Assembly (NCBI GenBank): GCA_039029735.1
Contig: JBCCFL010000002.1
Coordinates: forward strand, 197,338 to 261,337
Direction: 5' to 3'
DNA length: 64,000 bases
DNA from: CADEDH01 sp039029735
GTDB taxonomy: Bacteria > Actinomycetota > Acidimicrobiia > Acidimicrobiales > SZUA-35
Shown here in pieces: positions 31,828 through 38,732 of the stretch; position 1 is the stretch's first letter, and the number at the start of each line of letters is the position of its first letter. The notes under the pieces are model-generated. The model had not been told where the DNA came from. It made no database searches and was given only the letters and a program-made list of their open reading frames with translations. A program made the position numbers and the translations under genes.

Positions 31828-32555
31828 GCGACGACGCTGGCCATGGCGTCGAGTCGGGCCATTGGGTACACCAGCATCGCGACGTGCAGGGTGGCACGGC
31901 TCGTGCGGCGGTGTTCGGCGTAAGTGACGGTCTCGTGTCGAACGTCGCCCTCATCCTCGGGGTGGCTGCCGCGGCGCCGGAGGCCTCCACCGTGGTGTTG
32001 GCCGGTGTGTCGGGCCTGCTGGCCGGTGCCGCGTCGATGGCTGCCGGTGAGTACGTGTCGGTCAAGGCCCAGTCGGAGCTCGTGGCACGGGAGCTGATGA
32101 TCGAGCGCGAGTCGATCGCCCGGGAGCCGGCGGCCGAAACGCAGGAGCTGGCTGCGATCTACATGGAGCGTGGCCTCGACATCGATCAGGCCCGCAAGAT
32201 GGCGGATGCGGTTCACCGCGACCCAGAGGTTGCGCTCGAGGTCCATGCCCGGGAGGAGCTGGGCATCGATCCCGATGGCGTTGGCGGGGCGGTCGAGGCG
32301 GCGGTCAGCTCGTTCTTCGCGTTTGCGGTGGGTGCGATCATTCCGTTGATCCCGTGGTTCTTCGCAGCCGGCACCGGTGCCACGGTGGCGTCGGTCGTGC
32401 TCGGTCTGCTCGCTGCCGCCACCGTCGGCTTCGTGCTTGCCGTCTTCACGGAACGATCCAAACTGGTCACAATTGCCCGCCAGGTCGGCCTCGCCGCTGC
32501 GGCATGTGGCCTCACTTACGCCGTCGGGAGCGCGCTCGGCGCCACCGTGGTGTGA
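31824..32555 (+). CDS. VIT1/CCC1-family membrane transporter
   Basis: A 243-residue protein of the iron/manganese vacuolar-transporter type. AVFGVSDGLVSNVALILGVAAA is TM1 with the conserved D of GVSDGLVSN, TM2 includes GLLAGAASMAAGEYVSVKAQSE, an acidic helical cytoplasmic segment carries Glu-rich VHRDPEVALEVHAREELG, and three C-terminal helices (AAVSSFFAFAVGAIIPLIPW, VVLGLLAAATVGFVLAV, LAAAACGLTYAVGSAL) follow. Members move divalent iron or manganese across membranes. It is coupled to the upstream PPOX-like gene. Confidence 0.88.
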   Translation: MSDDAGHGVESGHWVHQHRDVQGGTARAAVFGVSDGLVSNVALILGVAAAAPEASTVVLAGVSGLLAGAASMAAGEYVSVKAQSELVARELMIERESIAREPAAETQELAAIYMERGLDIDQARKMADAVHRDPEVALEVHAREELGIDPDGVGGAVEAAVSSFFAFAVGAIIPLIPWFFAAGTGATVASVVLGLLAAATVGFVLAVFTERSKLVTIARQVGLAAAACGLTYAVGSALGATVV

Positions 32556-32606
32556 CGCCCGGTTTCGCGTGGCCCAGACGTCACCAGGCCGCGGAGATCT
32601 GCTGGA

Positions 32607-32792
32607 TCAGGGGTCCATCAGCGAGACGACCTCGCTGTAGGGATTGCTCGTCTCACTCCCGAAGATCGCGAGCGCCCCGACCGTGACGAGCACCATCAAC
32701 GAGATCAAGAGCGCGTACTCCACCAGTGACGCCCCCCGCTCGTCGCCACCGTGCCGGTGTGCGTCGTGCTCGGCATCGTGGTCGTGGAGCAT
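32607..32792 (-). CDS. Flp-type IVb pilin
   Basis: A 61-residue prepilin. After an Asp/His-rich leader (MLHDHDAEHDAHRHGGDERG) cleavage is expected at G20/A21 in ERGASLVEYALL, with the conserved Glu at mature position 5 and Tyr at 6. One hydrophobic helix (YALLISLMVLVTVGALAIF) then leads to a short tail. Flp pilins are the building unit of Tad pili. The start has GGAGG upstream. The assembly ATPase and secretion genes (TadA, TadB, TadC, RcpA) are not in this window, so the pilus machinery must be elsewhere if it exists. Confidence 0.82.
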   Translation of the reverse strand: MLHDHDAEHDAHRHGGDERGASLVEYALLISLMVLVTVGALAIFGSETSNPYSEVVSLMDP

Positions 32793-32930
32793 GTGGCCTC
32801 CAGGGCGGTGGAACGGGCGCGGTCTTGAGCGACCCACGCACTCTTCGTTGATGCATCGGCACGCCGAGCGCAGATCCTGAGCGAGGCCTCGCTTTTGGGC
32901 CGAGCGACCCCCAACTGGGAGACTCGAGCC

Positions 32931-34622
32931 ATGGCACGTCCTGATCTGGTCATCCGCAATGGCACCGTGGTCGACGGAACCGGTGCTCCCGCTCGCCGAG
33001 CCGATGTCGCCGTCTCCGGCGACACGATCGTGGCCGTCGACGATCACTACGACGGCACCGGTACTCGTGAGATCGATGCGGAGGGTCGCATCGTCACTCC
33101 GGGTTTCGTCGACATCCACACCCACCTCGACGCTCAGGTGGCCTGGGACCCGCTGCCGACGTCGAGCTGCTGGCATGGCGTGACCAGTGCGGTGCTCGGC
33201 AACTGCGGCGTGACCTTCGCCCCTGTGGCCGAAGGTGGCGCCGACTTCCTGGCCGAGATGATGGAAAGCGTCGAGGACATTCCTCGTCGGGCGATCCTCG
33301 AAGGCCTGCCGTGGGACTGGCGGACCTACGGCGAGTACCTCCAGTGGATCGACCGGCTCGACAAGGGCATCAACATCGGCGGGATGGTTGGACATTGCGC
33401 CGTGCGGCTCGCCGCGATGGGCGAGCGGGGGATGGACGAGACGCCGTCGTCGGCGGAGGACATCGCCGCGATGTGCGAGCTGGTCGACGAGGCCATGGCG
33501 GCCGGTGCGCTTGGATTCTCCACGTCCAGAACGCTGCTCCACGTGGTGCCGGACGGTCGCCAGGTGCCGGGCACCTTCGCCGACGAGGCTGAGCTCCTGG
33601 CCTTCGGCGACGTGCTCGGCCGTCACGGCAAGGGCGTGTTCGAAGCAGCCGCTCGCCTGGGTGAGCGCGACCGCGACGAGGCACTGCCGAAGACGAGAGC
33701 CGAGGTGGCCTGGATGGGGGAGGTGTCGCGCCGCTCGGGGCGCCCGGTGAGTTTCGGGCTGGTCCATTCGAACCGACGGCCCGAGCTCTACCAGCGGGTT
33801 ATCGAGTTCGCCAAGGAGGAGAACGCAACGGGCGCCACCGTGCGCCCCCAGACCACCTCGCGAGGCATCGGCGTGATCTACACCCTCGCCAACCGACACC
33901 CGTGGTCGGGGTCAGAGGTGTGGCGCGAACTTCGCCCCATGACCCAGCCGGAGCGGCTCGCCGCCATGGCCGACCCCGACCGTCGATCCCGCCTCGTGGC
34001 CGAGGCCGCCGACATGCCCATGGACCCCAACCAGGTGTTCGTGCTCCCCGACGGGGACGCCAACTACGACTGCGATCCCGAGCACTCGCTTGCCGCGGTG
34101 GCGGCAGCCCGTGGCGTGAGCCCCGTTGAGGCGTTCATCGATCTCAACCTCGAAACGGGCGGCACGGTCAACCTCAACCATCCGATCCTCAACCAGAGCA
34201 GCGATGCCGTGCAGGAGATGCTCGATGATCCCGTGGTCACGCTCGGCCTCGCCGATGCCGGTGCCCACGTGGGCCAGATCATGGACACGAGCCAGCCCAC
34301 CTATTTCCTCTCCACCTGGGTGCGCGATCGCCAGCGGTGGCCGCTGGAGGAGGCAATCCGCAGGCTCACCTCCGACACGGCCGACCTCTTCGGCGTGCAG
34401 AACCGGGGCCGCCTCGAATCCGGTCGGGTGGCCGACATCAACGTGATCGACCTCGACAACATGCGCCTTCCCCAGCCCGAGTTCGTGCACGACTTCCCGA
34501 ACGGTGCCGGTCGCTACATCCAGCGCTCTGAGGGCTACGACTACACGATCGTGAACGGCGAGGTGTTCATGGATCATGGGGAGCACACCGGAGCCTTGGC
34601 CGGCCGTACGTTGCGAAGCTGA
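32931..34622 (+). CDS. N-acyl-D-amino-acid deacylase-type amidohydrolase
   Basis: A 563-residue metallo-amidohydrolase of the Amidohydro_3/D-aminoacylase group. Metal-ligand motif H63-T-H65-L-D67 lies in DIHTHLDAQ, followed by VLGNCGVTFAP, VGHCAVRLAAMG and late Asp/His elements such as DAGAHVG and VRDRQRWPLEEAIRRLT. The substrates of the family are N-acyl-D-amino acids or related cyclic amides. ATG 32931 is preceded by a GGGAGA site and the chosen start begins with the beta-barrel lid strand IRNGTVVDGTG. It is transcribed divergently from the Flp pilin and its natural substrate is not known. Confidence 0.88.
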   Translation: MARPDLVIRNGTVVDGTGAPARRADVAVSGDTIVAVDDHYDGTGTREIDAEGRIVTPGFVDIHTHLDAQVAWDPLPTSSCWHGVTSAVLGNCGVTFAPVAEGGADFLAEMMESVEDIPRRAILEGLPWDWRTYGEYLQWIDRLDKGINIGGMVGHCAVRLAAMGERGMDETPSSAEDIAAMCELVDEAMAAGALGFSTSRTLLHVVPDGRQVPGTFADEAELLAFGDVLGRHGKGVFEAAARLGERDRDEALPKTRAEVAWMGEVSRRSGRPVSFGLVHSNRRPELYQRVIEFAKEENATGATVRPQTTSRGIGVIYTLANRHPWSGSEVWRELRPMTQPERLAAMADPDRRSRLVAEAADMPMDPNQVFVLPDGDANYDCDPEHSLAAVAAARGVSPVEAFIDLNLETGGTVNLNHPILNQSSDAVQEMLDDPVVTLGLADAGAHVGQIMDTSQPTYFLSTWVRDRQRWPLEEAIRRLTSDTADLFGVQNRGRLESGRVADINVIDLDNMRLPQPEFVHDFPNGAGRYIQRSEGYDYTIVNGEVFMDHGEHTGALAGRTLRS

Positions 34623-34704
34623 CGCAACCGCCACCAGCGCTTTCGCCCTGCGTGCGCAAGGCCTATGCTTCGCGCCCTGCGCACCAGGGAATACGGGGAG
34701 CGAC

Positions 34705-35130
34705 ATGAGCCGAAGTACCGAAGACAAGCAGACACGACTGGCCGCCGTGCCCCTCTTCGCTGGGGCCGATCGCAAGGCGATGCGGAACCTCGTCGAGGCC
34801 GTCGAGGAAGTCACCGTGAGCGGCGGTACCACCCTGATCAACCAAGGCGGGTTCCCGGCGGAATTCTCCGTGATCGTCACCGGATCGGCCCGCGTTGAGG
34901 TCAATGGCACCGATGTGGCGACCCTCGGCCCCGACGACGTGATCGGCGAGCTCGCCTTCCTGGCCCGTACGGCTGCCTCGGCCACCGTCACGGCCACCAG
35001 CGACTGCGAGCTGTTGGTGATTCGCTACGGCCGCCTCGAGAAGATCCTGGACGGCGACCCGGGCTTCGTCCGTCAGCTCACTGAGGCGCTCGCCCGCCGG
35101 CTCCTCGCGACCAACGAGATGCTCAGCTGA
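34705..35130 (+). CDS. Cyclic-nucleotide-binding-domain protein
   Basis: A 141-residue protein consisting of a single CNB (CRP-like) domain: LAAVPLFAGADRKAMRNLVEAVEE, ASVIVTGSARVEV-like strands, and the phosphate-binding cassette in GELAFLARTAASATVTATSDCELLVI. It lacks a DNA-binding HTH, so it is not a CRP-type regulator by itself and may modulate a partner or bind cAMP as a sensor. The conserved Arg of the cassette is replaced, since the loop reads GELAFLARTAAS, so nucleotide binding is uncertain. ATG 34705 follows a GGGGAG site. Confidence 0.8.
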   Translation: MSRSTEDKQTRLAAVPLFAGADRKAMRNLVEAVEEVTVSGGTTLINQGGFPAEFSVIVTGSARVEVNGTDVATLGPDDVIGELAFLARTAASATVTATSDCELLVIRYGRLEKILDGDPGFVRQLTEALARRLLATNEMLS

Positions 35131-35204
35131 CGATCAGTTCAGGGCACACCCATCGGCGGATGTCAGGGGCTCAACAGCCGGAGGCACCCGGCCGATAGAG
35201 CCAT

Positions 35205-36791
35205 ATGCGGGCCAACGATGATCAGCGCGCCGGCGGCTACGTGCTGCCGGCCACGGCGCTGCTCGTCGTGCCGCTCCTGGTGTTCGCGGCGCTTGCCGTG
35301 GACGTCGGCGGCTGGACCGTGGAGGCGAACCGCACGCAGGCGGCGGCCGATGCGGCGGCGCTCGCCGGTGCCCCCCTGCTGCCTGATCAGACCAAGGCCA
35401 CCCAGGCGGCCCAGTACGTGGCGGCCCAGAACGGCTTCGTCGACGGGGCCGACGGCACCACCGTGGCGGTCGAGTTCCCCGGCAATCAGTCGATCCGGGT
35501 GGTGATCACCGTCGAGTCGGATCTGTACTACTCCGGGATCGTGATGGAGAACCCGGTCACGATCGGTCGCTTCGCCGAGGCCGAGGCCCTGTCGCCCATC
35601 GGGCTGAGCTCACCGACGAACGTGCTCGGCTTCGGCCCCTACTCGCTCGACGGCTCGCCGGTTGCCAACTACTGGATCCTGGAGAACAACGAATGCCAGG
35701 TCGGCCACTACGGCGACATCAAGGCCGCCCGCTACCTGTCGTCGCCCTGGTGTGGGGTTGGTCTCGGGCTGCCCGAGAATCCCGAGTTCAAAGGGCGCAC
35801 CGATGGCCGCGACGGTGGCTACATGTATGTGGTCAAGATCCCGGCCGGTTTGACCGTCGGATCGAGGCTCTACATCTTCGATCCCGGCAAGTGCCCGGGC
35901 TATGGCTCGAAGCCCTCCGACGGGAGCTGGAACCGTCCCGACGGCCAGGGAACCAACCTCGAGTTCCGCCAGTGGAGCACCAACGACTCGCCGCTGGTGC
36001 CAACCGACGACTTCCCGGTCACGGGCTGGATCCGCTACGACGACTGCGCCGAGGACCTGCCATACCCCGCCGCGTCGTGGACCGACCAGACCGACGGGTG
36101 GACCTCCACCGCCTTCACGTTCCCACCCAATACGTCAGGCGAGACCGAGTACCACCTCATCCAGACCCGAACCCTGCCGGCCACCCGGTCGGGCTGGAAC
36201 CACTACGCCTTTTGGGTGCGCCCCGACGATGGCACCACGTCATGCCTCACGATCGGGTCGACCACGTGTCCGTCCGTTGGAGCGGAGACCTGGGCCCCCA
36301 CCCAGGCGCGGGGCGAGGTGGCCGGGGTGCCGATGGAGCTGTTCCTGGCCGAGGTCGGTCCTGAGCACGCCGGCCGGGTGATGACGGTGCGGCTGTGGGA
36401 TCCGGGTGAGGGCATGAACAACATCCAGGTGATCGACCCGCTCGACCGCTCGCTCGACTTCACCTGGACCTCCGACGACACCCTCAACTACGCCGGCACC
36501 AACCCGTCGGACACGTGCTCGGGCAACCCCTGCCTGTACCTGGATCCCACGTTCAGCGGATATCCGGCCAAGCTCAGCAATCCCGGGTGGGGAAACCACT
36601 GGCGGTTCAACGGCCGGGTGGTCAACCTGAACGTGCCCCTCGACAGTCAGGTCGACTTTCCCGCCTACGCCACCAGTCCCAACGGATTCTGGTTCCGTAT
36701 CCGCTTCGAGCCCACGCCCACCAACGCCGCGCGCGAGTGGGCGTCGTTCGGCGTCAGCATCGGCGGCGACCCGATCCGGCTCACGGACTGA
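35205..36791 (+). CDS. TadG-like pilus-assembly protein with large extracellular domain
   Basis: A 528-residue protein. The N-terminus has one helix (LPATALLVVPLLVFAALAVDVGGWTVEANRTQAAADAAALAGA), the TadG/TadE-N-like pattern that ends in repeated Ala residues. The C-terminal 400 residues are extracellular and rich in Trp, Tyr, Pro and Cys (pairs such as CQVG and CGVG, DTCSGNPCLYLDPTF), resembling a beta-rich domain of unknown function. It starts a four-gene cluster; the second gene follows after seven nucleotides. The protein is probably anchored in the envelope with its large domain outside. Confidence 0.75.
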   Translation: MRANDDQRAGGYVLPATALLVVPLLVFAALAVDVGGWTVEANRTQAAADAAALAGAPLLPDQTKATQAAQYVAAQNGFVDGADGTTVAVEFPGNQSIRVVITVESDLYYSGIVMENPVTIGRFAEAEALSPIGLSSPTNVLGFGPYSLDGSPVANYWILENNECQVGHYGDIKAARYLSSPWCGVGLGLPENPEFKGRTDGRDGGYMYVVKIPAGLTVGSRLYIFDPGKCPGYGSKPSDGSWNRPDGQGTNLEFRQWSTNDSPLVPTDDFPVTGWIRYDDCAEDLPYPAASWTDQTDGWTSTAFTFPPNTSGETEYHLIQTRTLPATRSGWNHYAFWVRPDDGTTSCLTIGSTTCPSVGAETWAPTQARGEVAGVPMELFLAEVGPEHAGRVMTVRLWDPGEGMNNIQVIDPLDRSLDFTWTSDDTLNYAGTNPSDTCSGNPCLYLDPTFSGYPAKLSNPGWGNHWRFNGRVVNLNVPLDSQVDFPAYATSPNGFWFRIRFEPTPTNAAREWASFGVSIGGDPIRLTD

Positions 36792-36798
36792 CGTCGCC

Positions 36799-37464
36799 GT
36801 GTTCTTCGCGTTCCTCGTTCTCCGGCACCGCCGACTCGTTGCCTCCGAACGCGGCACGTCGTTGGTGACCTACTCCCTGGTGTTGGCCTTGGTCACCGTG
36901 TCGTCGCTGGGAGCTGTCGACGCGCTCCTTGCCTCGTCGAGCTCGCTGCTCGAGGACAGCGGCGACGACATAGGCACGCCCCGCTCGTACCGCAACGACG
37001 CGGTCCTCGAGGCGAACGCGCCACCGGCATGGGCGTCCACCACGTTGCCGCCGACGCTCGTGACGTTCGTCGAGAAGCCGATCCAAACGGCGGGAGGTTG
37101 CCTGGCGGTGAGTGGCACCACGATCGGTCAGGTGCCCTGTGGTGACCCGGCCGAGACGCTCTTCTCCGGGCTCAGCGAGGACGCCACCCTCATCACACTC
37201 AGCACGGCCGATGCCACCGTGTGCGTGCACGGCGACCCGGCTGGGGTACCCGACACGGTCACGATGATCCCGTGCACTGGCTTGCTTCCCGAATGGGAGC
37301 AGATCGCCGCTGAAGGCGTGGCCGTGATGTATCGCCACCAGGCGTCGGGCCTCTGCCTCACCGGCGTGGCCACCGGCGCACCGGTACCGCCACCAGCAGC
37401 CCTCGTACTCGCCACCTGCGACGAATCCCCGCAACAGGTCATGACCCTGGTGTACGGCGGATGA
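36799..37464 (+). CDS. Prepilin-like protein with C-terminal ricin-B-like trefoil
   Basis: A 221-residue protein from GTG 36799. Residues 16-43 (SERGTSLVTYSLVLALVTVSSLGAVDAL) look like a class III pilin signal with cleavage at G19/T20, but the normal Glu at +5 is a Thr. From residue 98 on there are three repeats each holding a Cys pair: C101/C114, C142/C159 and C186/C207, with the sequence style CLAVSG ... QVPC, VCVHGD ... MIPC, LCLTG ... LATC. This is the spacing of a ricin-type beta-trefoil lectin with three subdomains. If so, the product would be a minor pilin carrying a sugar-binding head. The following gene overlaps its stop. Confidence 0.6.
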   Translation: MFFAFLVLRHRRLVASERGTSLVTYSLVLALVTVSSLGAVDALLASSSSLLEDSGDDIGTPRSYRNDAVLEANAPPAWASTTLPPTLVTFVEKPIQTAGGCLAVSGTTIGQVPCGDPAETLFSGLSEDATLITLSTADATVCVHGDPAGVPDTVTMIPCTGLLPEWEQIAAEGVAVMYRHQASGLCLTGVATGAPVPPPAALVLATCDESPQQVMTLVYGG

Positions 37465-38069
37465 GCCGGGCGAGGGGGCACCGCCGGAGTGAACGTGGTG
37501 CGAGCATGATCGAGACGGCTCTCGTCACCCCGATCTTCCTCGCCTTGGTGTTGATGATCATGGAGGTGGGATTCCGACTCCGCAACGACATCATCGCCGC
37601 CAACGCGTCGGCCGCTGCGATGCGGGCCCTCACCGTTGCCGGCAGTAGCCCCGAAGCCGACTACCTCGCGCTGCGAAGCCTGGAGCACGGCCTCTCGACG
37701 ATCTCGCTCGAGGACGTGGAGCGGGTGGTGGTGTATCGGGCGTCCGGGCCCGGCGATCAGGTGCCGGCTGCCTGCCTGTCGGTGCCGATTCCAACCGGGC
37801 TCGACTGCAACGGGTACACCGCTCCCGACTTCTACCTCGCATACGCCAACGCCGTCGGCACGCCAACTGGTCACTGGGGTTGTGGCGTGACCGCCCGTGA
37901 CGACCGTTGGTGCCCGACCACGCGCCAGTCGTCACTCTCCGACCCGGGTGGCCCCGATCACATCGGGATCTATGTGCGGCTGAGCCGAGGCACGCTCACC
38001 GGCGCCATCGGCGGGGCGCAGATCATCGAGGTCGACCGCATCGCCCGCATCGAACCGCAGAGCAACTGA
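37461..38069 (+). CDS. TadE-like minor pilin 1
   Basis: A 202-residue TadE-family prepilin. The signal ERGASMIETALVTPIFLALVLMIMEVGFRLR has the cleavage site G13/A14 with Glu at +5 (E18). A Cys-rich globular part follows with PAACLSVPIPTGLDCNGY, WGCGV and DRWCP. TadE proteins are minor pilins needed for Tad pilus assembly. It overlaps the preceding gene by four nucleotides and the next by one (TGATG), so the genes are coupled. Confidence 0.82.
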   Translation: MSRARGHRRSERGASMIETALVTPIFLALVLMIMEVGFRLRNDIIAANASAAAMRALTVAGSSPEADYLALRSLEHGLSTISLEDVERVVVYRASGPGDQVPAACLSVPIPTGLDCNGYTAPDFYLAYANAVGTPTGHWGCGVTARDDRWCPTTRQSSLSDPGGPDHIGIYVRLSRGTLTGAIGGAQIIEVDRIARIEPQSN

Positions 38070-38665
38070 TGGCGCCACCGCCGACCATCGGAGCGCCGCG
38101 GGGTGCATGTACCGCCACGCGTCACGAGCGAGGGGCCGCGATCCTCGAACTCGCCTTCGTGTTCGTGCCGTTGATCCTGATCGCCGTGATCACAGTGGAG
38201 CTCGGGCTGATGTGGAAACAGCAGCTCGACGTCGACCAGTCGGCTCGGGCCGGCGCTCGGGCGGCGGCGGCGTTGACCAACGACCCCGAGGCCGACCGTG
38301 AAGCACTGCGGTCCCTCGTGGGGTCGTTGTCGCCGGAGGCGCTGGCCAATGTCGATGCCGTGGTGATCTACCAGGCCCCGGCCTCGGGGGACATGCCCGG
38401 AATCTGCGCCATCTCCAGCACCTCGATGTGCAATCGGTACCCGGCATCAGTGCTGGCTGACCTCGACGACGACAGTCGTTGGGGGTGCGGGGGCGCGGCG
38501 CATGACCGGTTCTGGTGCCCCACCGCCCGTGACCCGCAGCTCCACGCGCCGGTCGAGGCCGGAGTTCGCATCGAGTTCCGGCACGACTGGCGCCTCGGCA
38601 TGTTCCCTGACGGCGTCGACCTGTCGGCGACGACAGTCATGCGCCTCGATCCGCTGATCCGCTGA
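38069..38665 (+). CDS. TadE-like minor pilin 2
   Basis: A 198-residue TadE-family prepilin, related to the previous one. HERGAAILELAFVFVPLILIAVITVELGLMWK gives cleavage at G22/A23 with Glu at +5 (E27). The same Cys-rich body follows: GICAISSTSMCNRYP, WGCGGAAHDRFWCP. The pairing of two related TadE proteins in tandem is usual in Tad loci, where both are needed. The last codons run into an 8-bp tandem repeat that continues past the stop. Confidence 0.82.
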   Translation: MAPPPTIGAPRGACTATRHERGAAILELAFVFVPLILIAVITVELGLMWKQQLDVDQSARAGARAAAALTNDPEADREALRSLVGSLSPEALANVDAVVIYQAPASGDMPGICAISSTSMCNRYPASVLADLDDDSRWGCGGAAHDRFWCPTARDPQLHAPVEAGVRIEFRHDWRLGMFPDGVDLSATTVMRLDPLIR

Positions 38666-38687
38666 TCCGCTAGTCCGCCGATCCGCC
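38648..38687. repeat. Five tandem 8-bp units (GATCCGCT-like)
   Basis: Five consecutive octamers, three GATCCGCT then AGTCCGCC and GATCCGCC, span the last codons of the second TadE gene and its 3-prime flank. A change in copy number would shift the frame at the protein C-terminus. Confidence 0.75.
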
Positions 38688-38720
38688 GACGGCGATCGTC
38701 GCTGGCGCAGCCCGGTTGGC

Positions 38721-38726
38721 TAGGTT
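38721..38726 (+). promoter_or_regulatory. Putative -10 box TAGGTT, leaderless start of Rieske-TPP gene 2
   Basis: TAGGTT ends 6 nt before ATG 38733, with no Shine-Dalgarno between. Confidence 0.5.
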
Positions 38727-38732
38727 GCACCC

